Positions 33,703 to 41,205 of a stretch of DNA of 64,000 bases are shown here, piece after piece; positions within the stretch are counted from its first letter, which is position 1, and each line of letters begins with the position of its first letter. The notes beneath the pieces are model-generated. The model ran no database searches, was not told the origin of the DNA, and worked only from the letters and a program-made list of their open reading frames with translations. Both the position numbers and the translations under genes were made by a program. The DNA is from an uncultured Winogradskyella sp. (GTDB taxonomy: Bacteria; Bacteroidota; Bacteroidia; Flavobacteriales; Flavobacteriaceae). The stretch lies in NCBI RefSeq assembly GCF_947501905.1, contig NZ_CANMXL010000002.1, positions 310,001-374,000 of the forward strand, read 5' to 3'.

Positions 33703-34733
33703 CCTGCTGGCTTTTCTAATGTATATAAATGTTTTTTATATTCAATAAATTCCTTGTCTTTTGGATTTATTGTCAATAAATAGTTGATTTTTCCAATCAG
33801 ATGCTTTAGATAATTAGGCCGAGTTTCATTAATCCTTTCTAAATGACTTTCAAAACTAAATTTTTGAATATAGAACATTTCATTTCTTATTTCGTTCCTT
33901 TTAGTTTTTGGTATTTGTGCTTTTTTATTCACCACAATTCCAGAGATAATTTGTGGTTGATTTTGCTTCATTAAATTGATTTTATCATTATTCAATTTCA
34001 ATCCTACCTTTTTTAATTCTGCTCTGACTAATTTAATTAAAGCAGTTTTTTTTATTTCTCCTGAAAAGGCTAAATCATCCGCATATCTAGTATATTTCAA
34101 ATCGTTTTCAGCACAATATTTTGAAATTTCATTATCAAAACTTATTAATATTATATTAGATATATAAGGGCTAGTAGGGGCTCCTTGAGGCAATTCTCCT
34201 TCTAAGAAGCATAACTTTGTTAAAAGATTTGATATTAGTTTTGAATAACCAATTTCCAAAAAAATATTCTCAACGAGATTAAATGAGATTGTATTAAAAA
34301 ACTTTTTTATATCAAGTGTTAAAACTATTTTTTCATTTGTATGATACCTGACGTGATCTTTTATGCTTCTATTTGGAACGTAACCTTTGGCATATCTACT
34401 AACTTTATGTTTATATAAGATATTGATTAATATCCAATTCTGTATTTCTTTTAAACTGGGAAGTGGTTCTAAAAGAGTTCTAATTCCACCGCTTTTTTTG
34501 GTGATGGTAAACTCTCGATAAAAATGTTTAGAATATAAGACAGCTCTTTTTAAATAAGTTTTGTTGTAGCCTACAAGAGAACTTAAATGAGACGTATTGT
34601 AAATTATTGGAAAACCTTTAGATAAAATTGGTTCAGCATATTTTAAACATTTTTGAATGTTGTCTTCTGAATAGCCACTATTAATTGCCTTTTCAGTAAA
34701 TCTTTTGCTGTACGTCTTAAAATTATTCTTCAT
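33690..34733 (-). CDS. Retron-type reverse transcriptase
   Basis: A 347-residue RT. It has GGIRTLLEPLPSLKEIQ (finger region), LTLDIKKFFNTIS (first catalytic Asp, 141), PQGAPTSPYISN (about 182-193), RYADDLAFSG (YADD at 217-220) and the IISGIVVNKK box where retron RTs usually have VTG. There is no maturase or endonuclease domain, which argues against a group II intron, and length fits retron RTs. It starts 7 bases after the predicted 3' end of the retron RNA. The RT would copy that RNA into msDNA. Confidence 0.9.
   Translation of the reverse strand: MKNNFKTYSKRFTEKAINSGYSEDNIQKCLKYAEPILSKGFPIIYNTSHLSSLVGYNKTYLKRAVLYSKHFYREFTITKKSGGIRTLLEPLPSLKEIQNWILINILYKHKVSRYAKGYVPNRSIKDHVRYHTNEKIVLTLDIKKFFNTISFNLVENIFLEIGYSKLISNLLTKLCFLEGELPQGAPTSPYISNIILISFDNEISKYCAENDLKYTRYADDLAFSGEIKKTALIKLVRAELKKVGLKLNNDKINLMKQNQPQIISGIVVNKKAQIPKTKRNEIRNEMFYIQKFSFESHLERINETRPNYLKHLIGKINYLLTINPKDKEFIEYKKHLYTLEKPAGNNV
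33699..33712 (+). repeat. Cargo-end arm of cassette B (pairs with 36092-36105)
   Basis: GTTACCTGCTGGCT here is the inverse of AGCTTGCAGGTAAC at 36092-36105: 12 of 14 positions are complementary, including nine in a row from the GTTA end. Confidence 0.8.
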
Positions 34734-34740
34734 TTGATAA

Positions 34741-34918
34741 ATCCTTATGAGCGGGGGACTACTCAGAGCCCCCGTTCGGAATAAAGCAGATTTTGAAATT
34801 TAAATATTTGAGGGTTTTCGCAGAAAATCCCGAGAATTTTAAATTTTAAAAGCTGCTTAAGCTTGAAATTATGTTCACAATAAGGGTAAGTGACATCACC
34901 ACCCAATTTCATATGGAT
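34741..34918 (-). ncRNA. Predicted retron msr-msd RNA
   Basis: On the minus strand the RNA opens with ATCCATATGA (34918-34909) and closes with TCATAAGGAT (34750-34741), complementary at 9 of 10 positions: the a1/a2 duplex of retrons. Inside, GAAATT/AATTTC (34910-34905 with 34870-34865) encloses a GGGT...ACCC stem-loop, which looks like the msr. A long AT-rich hairpin follows, closed by AAGCAG/CTGCTT (34858-34853 with 34789-34784) and topped by a GGG-TTTTC/GAAAA-CCC apex. A GC-rich CGGGGG/CCCCCG hairpin (34774-34752) then lies before a2. The branching guanosine is not assigned. Confidence 0.75.
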
Positions 34919-35248
34919 TCAAAAATGAATTTCATTTTGATTAGGCAAAAATATAAAATCTTTTTCCAGTTTAGGAATTTTACTTTTGTTTTCTGCCATT
35001 ATCCATTGTTTTTTATCTCTTACTTTGTAATCAGTTTCTAACGATTTTAGTTTTTCTTTCCCTTTGTCTGAGAGAGTTATTTTATCACCTTTATAGTTAA
35101 CTAATTTTTGAGTAATAGCAGATTTTGTAAGCTCTGCTATTTTCTTATAATCAATTCCTTCACGCTTTAATTTACGTATGTCTCCATTCGTTTTTATAAC
35201 GTTTAATAGTATGTAGAGGTGTTTATTATCCATTTTAATATCTTGCAA
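34919..35248 (-). CDS. Small winged-helix protein of the retron
   Basis: A 109-residue protein. The first 75 residues have a winged-helix look: LYILLNVIKTNGDIRKLKREG, YKKIAELTKSAITQKLV, then a beta wing KGDKITLSDKGKEKL, as in MarR-like or replication-initiator wHTH domains. The start overlaps the PRTase-like gene by 14 bases; an ATG five codons further in is an alternative. The stop touches the 5' end of the ncRNA. In other retrons an accessory DNA-binding protein bridges msDNA and effector; that role here is inference. Confidence 0.7.
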   Translation of the reverse strand: MQDIKMDNKHLYILLNVIKTNGDIRKLKREGIDYKKIAELTKSAITQKLVNYKGDKITLSDKGKEKLKSLETDYKVRDKKQWIMAENKSKIPKLEKDFIFLPNQNEIHF

Positions 35249-36083
35249 ACGGTGCTTTTAGTAATTCCCCTTTTTTTTGAAAATCTTTCCAAAAAATTGG
35301 GAATGTATTGTTAGGTGTTTTAACCATAGTAACTAAGGCTTCAGATTTTTCAAATCCAAATCTGTAGTTTTTAACTTTAGGTATTAAACTTTCAATTTCG
35401 GCCATTATTTTTTCTTTACTCTCTAAGTCCTTCCCTTCGTAAAAATTAGTAATACCTTTTTTTGTTGTTTCTCCAATTATGTTTTTAACTCCATTTTGAT
35501 CTAAAACATTCTTTGTTTCTTCTTGAATCATTACTGTTAGAATTACAAAGTTGTTTTTAATAATATCATTCTCCTTTATTTTATCTAAAGTCGAGGTCAA
35601 AGTTCCTCCTGAACCAATATAGTCATCGACTAAAAGAAGTGTTTCATTTTCTTTAAGTTGTAACTTCTTTGAAGATATATCTTCAAAAGAGTTTAATTTA
35701 ACAAACTCAACCTCGTTAAATTCTGACAAGGATGGTTTTATAGCATCAAGCATATACATTACTGCGTGACCACTTTTTGTGTTTAGTTCGTCTTCAGGTT
35801 TAATTATTGGAAATAAATAAACCTTTTCAATATTTGACATATATGTTTTAAAAAAAGCTTTCAAAAGTTGTCTTAGTTGGCTATGGTACTCATTTAAACT
35901 AAACCATCTATACCTCTCTGTTAGCTCAATTATAAGTTCGATTTGTTCACTTTTTAAATTGTCAATTAGCTCCCCAAAACGAGAAAGGCTTTCTTCATAT
36001 CCATCAATTTCAACCCACTTTTTGTTCGTGAATATCTCAAACAGTTTTAAAATGGTATTTAATTCAACTTTTGTTTTACTCAT
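35235..36083 (-). CDS. Phosphoribosyltransferase-like retron effector
   Basis: A 282-residue protein with the PRPP-binding signature LLLVDDYIGSGGTL (about 149-162; two acidic residues then a Gly-Ser-Gly-Gly-Thr loop). It also has an N-terminal helical part (about 1-85) and a conserved-looking C-terminus NNTFPIFWKDF. This is the PRTase-like domain found with some retrons, where it is presumed to be the toxic effector released on phage attack. It is the first gene of the cassette B operon. The substrate base is unknown. Confidence 0.75.
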   Translation of the reverse strand: MSKTKVELNTILKLFEIFTNKKWVEIDGYEESLSRFGELIDNLKSEQIELIIELTERYRWFSLNEYHSQLRQLLKAFFKTYMSNIEKVYLFPIIKPEDELNTKSGHAVMYMLDAIKPSLSEFNEVEFVKLNSFEDISSKKLQLKENETLLLVDDYIGSGGTLTSTLDKIKENDIIKNNFVILTVMIQEETKNVLDQNGVKNIIGETTKKGITNFYEGKDLESKEKIMAEIESLIPKVKNYRFGFEKSEALVTMVKTPNNTFPIFWKDFQKKGELLKAPFARY

Positions 36084-36091
36084 TTTTTTTC

Positions 36092-36105
36092 AGCTTGCAG
36101 GTAAC
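36092..36105 (+). repeat. Cargo-start arm of cassette B (pairs with 33699-33712)
   Basis: AGCTTGCAGGTAAC, read on the minus strand as GTTACCTGCAAGCT, opens the cargo just ahead of the PRTase-like gene. It follows the same conserved ACG that precedes GTTA in cassette A. Confidence 0.8.
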
Positions 36106-36149
36106 GTGTAAGATATAATTCGTCTTGATGAAGTATATCGTTAGATAAG

Positions 36150-36180
36150 CGAAGTTAGTTTTTAAAATGCTAATAATCAA
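36150..36180 (-). promoter_or_regulatory. Putative shared promoter of cassette B
   Basis: Minus strand: TTG at 36180-36178, 20-base spacer, TAACTTCG at 36157-36150 (one mismatch to TAnnTTTG). TACGTA-N4-TACGTA at 36181-36196 directly precedes the TTG, as in cassette A. Confidence 0.5.
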
Positions 36181-36239
36181 TACGTAGAAATACGTATTTT
36201 TTAAGGGTAAAACAGGGTTTTTGGCAAAATGGACGTCAA
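36176..36239 (-). repeat. Conserved 64-base upstream block, copy B
   Basis: Matches 29597-29660 at 56 of 64 positions without gaps. It starts immediately downstream (minus-strand sense) of the terminator of the serine hydrolase gene. Confidence 0.9.
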
Positions 36240-36241
36240 AT

Positions 36242-36291
36242 AAAAAAAGTTTCAGCCATTGCCTTGAGCGTTTTGGCAATCACTGAAACTT
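36242..36291 (-). terminator. Terminator after the serine hydrolase gene
   Basis: AAGTTTCAG (36247-36255) pairs with CTGAAACTT (36283-36291), and ATTGCC (36258-36263) with GGCAAT (36275-36280), around a two-base internal loop. The minus strand continues into seven T (36248-36242). Confidence 0.85.
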
Positions 36292-36328
36292 GGTTTTTCA
36301 TTGCAATAAGAGCAATTAGATTAGCAAT

Positions 36329-37771
36329 CTATTTCTTAAGTTTTTTACCCTCATAACTTAACACTTTAATGCTTACAACATCAGTTTCTTGAATATCAAA
36401 ATTAAAGTACAAACCTGTTTCACGACTAAAGAATTTACCATCAGACTCTGGCCATAAGAAGACAGGATTAGAAACTAGACCACCACTTAACTCCAAACCA
36501 TCATCTTTTATCTTGATTTCACTTTGTCCTTCTTTGCCAAAATCATATTTCCCGATGAATCGTTCTAGTTCTTGTCTTGATTGTTTTTTAAACACTCTTT
36601 TTCTGGGAGTATGACCTGGTAAGCTATACTCTTCAGCAATACTCATTACAATTTCTCTAATTATAGTATTCCCGTTTTGAGAATTTACCATAATCACAGC
36701 AGCATTAGCGGTATCTTTCCATATAGTGAGGTCTGCACGAAAACCTTCAGCAGCACCACCATGGCCAAAAATGTGGTCAAGCACATATGGTCCAAGTCCT
36801 TGATCATCGTCATTAGGCGTCAGCATTTCGTTTACAGTTTTAGCCTTTAATAAGCCATCGTTTTGAGTTAGTAATATGTGTTGAATTTCTTTTGCCCATA
36901 ATATCAATTCAGATGGTGTTGTCCAAAGTCCTGCTGCTGCCATTTCTGGAAAAACCCACCATTTACCATCTACCTGAGTACCATCAAAATTATATCCTGT
37001 TGCCGCTTTACTATGAAAGGCTTCTGGAAGTGGATTTACATAGGTACTGTATTTCATCCCCAAGGTTTTCAATACATTTTGTCGCATGGTTTCAGAAAAT
37101 TTTATTTGGTCAATATCGCTAACCATCTGTTGCATAATAGTATATCCACCTCCAGAATAGCTCCAGGCTTCTCCAGGTTTCCTAAAGACACGGATTGAGT
37201 CTGTATTGCCTTTTCCATCTAAGATTTCAAGTGTGCTAGGAATAGCATCACCTCTTTTATATCCCAAAAAACCACCGATATTAATCCCTGCTGTATGATT
37301 CAGTAATCTTCGAGTTGTCACTTTTTCGTTTACTGTAAACTCATTGTCAGGTAATTTCCAGCTAGACAAGTACTTGTTTATATTTTGATCTAAGTCTATT
37401 AATCCGTTTTCTGCAAGTTGAAGTGCTCTAGTAGCGGCAATTGGTTTACTAATGGATCCCGCTTGGAATAAGGTTTCGGTTGTCACTTTTCTATTTTCTG
37501 TGCTATCTGCGATTCCGTAACCTTTTGCCCATTCAATAGCGCCATTGTGAAGAACTGCTATACTCAAACCTGGAATTTTCAATTCTTGCATCCTTTCTTC
37601 AATATTGTAGATACTTCGTATGATACTATCCTTATAATGTATTTGCAAATTAGATTGAAGACCGTTTTCTATTCTCGAAATTCGTTCTTCTAAAGCTTTA
37701 TTTTTACTCTTTTTTTGACCCTCGCAACTAACAAAGAAGCATAGGGTTATGATAAAACATAACAAACGCAT
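36329..37771 (-). CDS. Class C beta-lactamase-like serine hydrolase lipoprotein
   Basis: From the ATG at 37771 the protein begins with a lipoprotein signal (MRLLCFIITLCFFVSCEGQ) and has 480 residues. An upstream in-frame ATG would add 21 residues ahead of the signal and is unlikely. The penicillin-binding fold has SISK (SxxK nucleophile motif) in LFQAGSISKPIAAT, YSGGGYT (YxN position) and HGGAAEGF (KTG-equivalent HGG). Such proteins are usually esterases or peptidases rather than true beta-lactamases. The C-terminal 100 residues form a beta-rich lipocalin-like tail. Confidence 0.85.
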   Translation of the reverse strand: MRLLCFIITLCFFVSCEGQKKSKNKALEERISRIENGLQSNLQIHYKDSIIRSIYNIEERMQELKIPGLSIAVLHNGAIEWAKGYGIADSTENRKVTTETLFQAGSISKPIAATRALQLAENGLIDLDQNINKYLSSWKLPDNEFTVNEKVTTRRLLNHTAGINIGGFLGYKRGDAIPSTLEILDGKGNTDSIRVFRKPGEAWSYSGGGYTIMQQMVSDIDQIKFSETMRQNVLKTLGMKYSTYVNPLPEAFHSKAATGYNFDGTQVDGKWWVFPEMAAAGLWTTPSELILWAKEIQHILLTQNDGLLKAKTVNEMLTPNDDDQGLGPYVLDHIFGHGGAAEGFRADLTIWKDTANAAVIMVNSQNGNTIIREIVMSIAEEYSLPGHTPRKRVFKKQSRQELERFIGKYDFGKEGQSEIKIKDDGLELSGGLVSNPVFLWPESDGKFFSRETGLYFNFDIQETDVVSIKVLSYEGKKLKK

Positions 37772-37878
37772 AATTAAATTTTTTAAGTTGGTTTTTGATA
37801 AATTATAGGCTACTTCATGACATATTAAAGCCACCTATCTTTTAGTCTGTAAGAACTATATAGGACATAAATGAAATT

Positions 37879-37907
37879 AAAAGTCTAACTCAGTAAGCTA
37901 GACTTTT
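37879..37907 (-). terminator. Hairpin terminator after the second sigma unit
   Basis: AAAAGTCTA (37879-37887) pairs with TAGACTTTT (37899-37907), 9 bp with an 11-base loop, located 9 bases past the stop of the exported protein gene. Confidence 0.7.
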
Positions 37908-37915
37908 TTTAGAAC

Positions 37916-38872
37916 TTACTCTTGTTTTCTTAGGTAGATACTTCCTGAACTTGCATCTAATTTTATTTTGGTTTTACCAGAATTTAATTGCAATTCCATA
38001 CCTTTTGTATCATTAACTATTGTCTCATTTAAGACTTTAAAATCAATATCGCTTAAAATACGATTACCAATGGCATCTACATTGATGCTTGCATTTTGAG
38101 GTAATGTCATATCTATATAGCCATCATTACTAATCAATGAATATAAATTGGTTGGCAATACCTTATCAAAAACAACTTTAATGTTTCCTCCTATAGTATT
38201 GGCTATTACTGGACCACTAACATCTGTAAATGTTATAGAATTATAGGATGTAGAGACTTCTACTTCACCTTTAAAATTAGATAATTGCCATGGTGAAGAT
38301 CCAGAAGTGACAAAAAATGTATTAGAATTTTTCTTAGTACAATTCTCAATGTTCCACAATAGTTTAATGGAGTTAGGTATTAATATTTCGTATTTATTAT
38401 TGAAATAAAGTGAACTTGACGTCACAGTAAGTTTACCTTGACTTGAATTAACATTTTTATGACTAAAATCTCTAAGGATTAATTCTCCTGGCTTTTCGGT
38501 AATATCCAAATACAAATTATCTGCAGGATTGGTAGATTTATTTCCCAATGGTTTTAAACCTTTTTCTAATTCTGTATCTTGAAATTGTGATGACAATAAA
38601 TAGTAACTCTTTGCTAAAGTACCGTCTGATGATTCTTCTAGTGAGTCTATAAACTTGTCATCTTTATCTCCAAAGTCATAAAAATAGGAGAAACGTGACT
38701 CATTAAGACTCTTTATGATAACTTCATCACCATCATAACCTTTTATGGTCATGTGTGAGTTTGAACATATTTTAAGTGTACCTTTATTAAATTTAATTCG
38801 TTTTTCTTTTTCTTGTGAATTACCAATACCTACAATTAAAAGTAGTGCTATTAGTGTTATTATATTTTTCAT
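37916..38872 (-). CDS. Exported beta-rich protein of the second sigma unit
   Basis: A 318-residue protein with a signal peptide (cleavage after IGNSQ, about residue 19). It then has alternating short strands typical of DUF4097-like or adhesin-type beta-solenoids, for example GEVEVSTSYNSITFTDVSGP and NIKVVFDKVLPTNLYSLISN. It matches the position of the repeat-rich protein at 17649-19244 in the other sigma unit but lacks the Pro-Glu and charged repeats. It is the third gene of the operon and likely an envelope protein under ECF control. Confidence 0.7.
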   Translation of the reverse strand: MKNIITLIALLLIVGIGNSQEKEKRIKFNKGTLKICSNSHMTIKGYDGDEVIIKSLNESRFSYFYDFGDKDDKFIDSLEESSDGTLAKSYYLLSSQFQDTELEKGLKPLGNKSTNPADNLYLDITEKPGELILRDFSHKNVNSSQGKLTVTSSSLYFNNKYEILIPNSIKLLWNIENCTKKNSNTFFVTSGSSPWQLSNFKGEVEVSTSYNSITFTDVSGPVIANTIGGNIKVVFDKVLPTNLYSLISNDGYIDMTLPQNASINVDAIGNRILSDIDFKVLNETIVNDTKGMELQLNSGKTKIKLDASSGSIYLRKQE

Positions 38873-38909
38873 TTCTATTCGTTTTTCTTGTGTTGAATTT
38901 ATTTCAGTA

Positions 38910-39536
38910 TTATTGATTTAACATGGCTAATAATGCAGAAGCGTTACCTTTTACCAACGGTAAAGACTCATTATCTTCTATGATTTCTTGTAAATTAGGT
39001 GTTGCACGCTTTTCTCTTAAGACGGCAACAGATTTTATGAGTTTTAGTTGTACTAAAGGTTCTTTTTCATTTCCTAAAGCTTCAATGAGGTTACTCCTAA
39101 CATTTTGATTATTTGGAAATTTTAAAAGTGCATCAATGACAGCTATTTTAGAATTTGCATCAGAATTTTCTTTTAAAATTTTAAAGAAAGCATTTAGTAT
39201 TTTTTCATCTTCTTCCTTGTCTTGATACTCATCTTCTATGTCATAAATAGCTACTAGACGCTCACTATTAGTTTCACTTTTATCCAAAGCTAGCATCAGA
39301 TTATCTCTAATCTCTAATTGTGCTTTTTGGTTTTGATTATATAAATAACCAACTGTTGCAAATACCATAATACTCGCCGCTATAGAAACATATTTGATAA
39401 CTCTTAAGCGCTTAAGAGGATTAGAATGATGTAACTCTTTTTTTAACCGTGCTTCAAAATCTAAAGTGATATCATCAGGCATGACTTGGTCGTCAAATGC
39501 TGTTTTATGTTCCTTAATAAATTTCTCTAAACTCAT
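38910..39536 (-). CDS. Membrane-anchored HEAT-repeat anti-sigma-like protein
   Basis: A 208-residue protein. It has a cytoplasmic N-terminus of about 45 residues, one membrane span (about 48-66, VSIAASIMVFATVGYLY) and a helical periplasmic part. The C-terminal helices NVRSNLIEALGNEKEPLVQL and LREKRATPNLQEIIEDNESL resemble HEAT repeats. The start overlaps the ECF sigma stop by 4 bases. Arrangement and topology suggest an anti-sigma factor; a direct sequence signature is absent. Confidence 0.65.
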   Translation of the reverse strand: MSLEKFIKEHKTAFDDQVMPDDITLDFEARLKKELHHSNPLKRLRVIKYVSIAASIMVFATVGYLYNQNQKAQLEIRDNLMLALDKSETNSERLVAIYDIEDEYQDKEEDEKILNAFFKILKENSDANSKIAVIDALLKFPNNQNVRSNLIEALGNEKEPLVQLKLIKSVAVLREKRATPNLQEIIEDNESLPLVKGNASALLAMLNQ

Positions 39537-40069
39537 ACTATTAGTTTACTTTGCAATTGCTGTTTTAAAAGACGTTTCCCTCTTACATATTGATTCCGCA
39601 CTGTACTTTCCTTTAAGCCTAATTGCTCAGCTATTTCTCTATGCGAATAGTCTTCAATTAAATACAATACTATAATTATTCGGTACTTGTCCTTTAATGT
39701 ATTAATTGCTTTTTTTACTTCTTCGACTTTAAAAGTGATGTCTTCATAAGTATCAATATCTTCTTCAGTCTCTGGAAGCTCATACGATTCTTGTAACCAA
39801 CCTAACTTCTTTTTTTGTCTTAAAAAATCTAAAGAACAGTTAATTACAATACGTTTTAACCATGGCCCAAGGTTAAGATCACTTTCTAACTTAGAAATAT
39901 TTTGAAACGCTTTAATAAAGGCATCATGCACAGTATCCTGCGCGTCTTGCGTGTTTTTAATAATCCTATAGCTCACATTATAAAGCATATCCTTGTACAT
40001 CAGATAGACTTGCATTTGTGCTTTTAGATTATTGTTCTGGCATGCTTTTATTAATTCCGGATGTTCCAA
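39533..40069 (-). CDS. ECF RNA polymerase sigma factor (second)
   Basis: A 178-residue sigma-70-family protein. It has AQDTVHDAFIKAFQNISKLE and LGPWLKRIVINCSLDFLRQKK (region 2) and LKDKYRIIIVLYLIEDYSHREIAEQL followed by the GLKESTVRNQYVRGKRLL helix-turn-helix (region 4). It resembles the factor at 19848-20393 along its whole length, with the same GxWLKRIVIN and LYLIExYxHxEI patterns. It is therefore a paralogue with a paralogous partner set. Confidence 0.92.
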   Translation of the reverse strand: MEHPELIKACQNNNLKAQMQVYLMYKDMLYNVSYRIIKNTQDAQDTVHDAFIKAFQNISKLESDLNLGPWLKRIVINCSLDFLRQKKKLGWLQESYELPETEEDIDTYEDITFKVEEVKKAINTLKDKYRIIIVLYLIEDYSHREIAEQLGLKESTVRNQYVRGKRLLKQQLQSKLIV

Positions 40070-40211
40070 AAATTAGTTTTCGATGTGATTAGTTTATATA
40101 ATAACTCCACTTTTTAGAAAATGTCTCAAAAAAGTTTTAATAATTATTAAAGCTATCGAATATTTGGAATATGTAGGGAAATGTTTTTGTACGGAGTAGC
40201 TCTTTCTCTTT

Positions 40212-41153
40212 TTAAAGTGAAGTAAGGTCTTGCTTTGCTTTATTGAATTCTGAAATCATATCTTCAACAATTTCTGCTACAGGTTTTATATCATGAATTA
40301 ATCCTGCAATTTGTCCAATCTCTAATTCACCATCTTCTAAATCGCCTTCAAACATACCACGTTTGGCACGTGCTCGACCTAACAATTCTTTTAGTTCGTC
40401 GACCGTTGGTCCTGATTTGTAGAGTTCTTGGACCTCATTATAAAACTTGTTTTTAATCAAACGTACAGGTGCTAACTCTTTTAAAGTCAGTTGCGTATCG
40501 CCTTCTTTGGCATCAACGACCACTTGCTTAAAAGCTTGATGTGCTGAAGATTCTTCACTAGCTACAAAGCGACTACCCACTTGTACACCGTCAGCTCCTA
40601 AAACCATTGCAGCTAACATGGCTTTTCCTGTGGCAATTCCACCAGCAGCAATTAGTGGAATACTTAACTGCTCTTTTACCATTGGAATTAACGTCAAGGT
40701 CGTAGTCTCGTCACGTCCATTATGTCCACCAGCTTCAAAACCTTCGGCAACAATGGCATCAACGCCTGCTGCTTCGGCTTTTAGTGCAAATTTGACACTA
40801 CTCACCACATGTACCACGGTAATACCGCGCTCTTGTAACCAATTGGTCCATGTTTTAGGATTTCCGGCAGAAGTAAATACAATCTTAACACCTTCTTCAA
40901 CTATGATGTCCATAATCTCTTCGATGTTTGGATATAACATCGGTACATTAACACCAAATGGCTTGTCTGTTGCAACCTTACATTTTTGGATATGCTCTCG
41001 CAATACATCAGGATACATAGATCCGGCGCCGATTAAACCCAAAATTCCTGAATTACTTGCTGCAGAAGCTAAACGCCAACCGCTATTCCAAATCATTCCG
41101 GCTTGGATAATTGGATGTTTTATATTGAAAAGTGATGTAATCTTATTCGCCAT
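40212..41153 (-). CDS. NAD(P)H-dependent flavin oxidoreductase, nitronate-monooxygenase family
   Basis: A 313-residue TIM-barrel FMN enzyme. It starts with LFNIKHPIIQAGMIWNSG and has GVNVPMLYP, VHVVSSVKFALKAEAAGVDA, EGFEAGGHNGRDE and the phosphate-binding PLIAAGGIATGKAMLAAMVL, then GADGVQVGSRF. The family includes 2-nitropropane dioxygenase and enoyl-ACP reductase FabK; the GGHNG His supports the nitronate-monooxygenase branch. It lies alone between the sigma unit and mnmA. Confidence 0.88.
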   Translation of the reverse strand: MANKITSLFNIKHPIIQAGMIWNSGWRLASAASNSGILGLIGAGSMYPDVLREHIQKCKVATDKPFGVNVPMLYPNIEEIMDIIVEEGVKIVFTSAGNPKTWTNWLQERGITVVHVVSSVKFALKAEAAGVDAIVAEGFEAGGHNGRDETTTLTLIPMVKEQLSIPLIAAGGIATGKAMLAAMVLGADGVQVGSRFVASEESSAHQAFKQVVVDAKEGDTQLTLKELAPVRLIKNKFYNEVQELYKSGPTVDELKELLGRARAKRGMFEGDLEDGELEIGQIAGLIHDIKPVAEIVEDMISEFNKAKQDLTSL

Positions 41154-41205
41154 TAATTCTGTACATTTAATAGCGTAAAGTTAATGAAAAAAGAAGTCTA
41201 AATAT

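Larger units (their letters stand above)
33573..36239 (-). mobile_element. Cargo cassette B: retron with shared flanking sequences
   Basis: A 2.7-kb unit in the same orientation as cassette A. It comprises upstream block 36176-36239, promoter, leader hairpin, cargo (PRTase-like, winged-helix, ncRNA, reverse transcriptase), junction TAACAATGTATAA, and outer end 33573-33598. The cargo ends are complementary (33699-33712 with 36092-36105), with a sequence different from that of cassette A. It lies between the terminator of the serine hydrolase gene and the SDR gene. No integrase is present, so mobilisation would need one supplied from elsewhere. Confidence 0.65.

Noticed and set aside
33559..33712. 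The CGATTAAG/GCGATTAAGCCGC stretch as a tRNA fragment attachment site
   Set aside because: No tRNA gene or tRNA-like cloverleaf is visible in the window; the stretch is shared with the other cassette flank and explained by it.
33690..34733. Group II intron or diversity-generating retroelement reading of the reverse transcriptase
   Set aside because: No maturase or endonuclease domain, no intron RNA domains V/VI seen, no template/variable repeat pair; the upstream a1/a2 RNA and accessory genes fit a retron.
26271..36239. CRISPR array or insertion-sequence interpretation of the repeated blocks
   Set aside because: There are only two copies, kilobases apart, with genes between; no spacers, no transposase, and no target-site duplications that I can see.
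36329..37834. Serine hydrolase start at 37834
   Set aside because: It would place 21 residues ahead of a lipoprotein signal peptide; the internal ATG at 37771 gives a normal signal.
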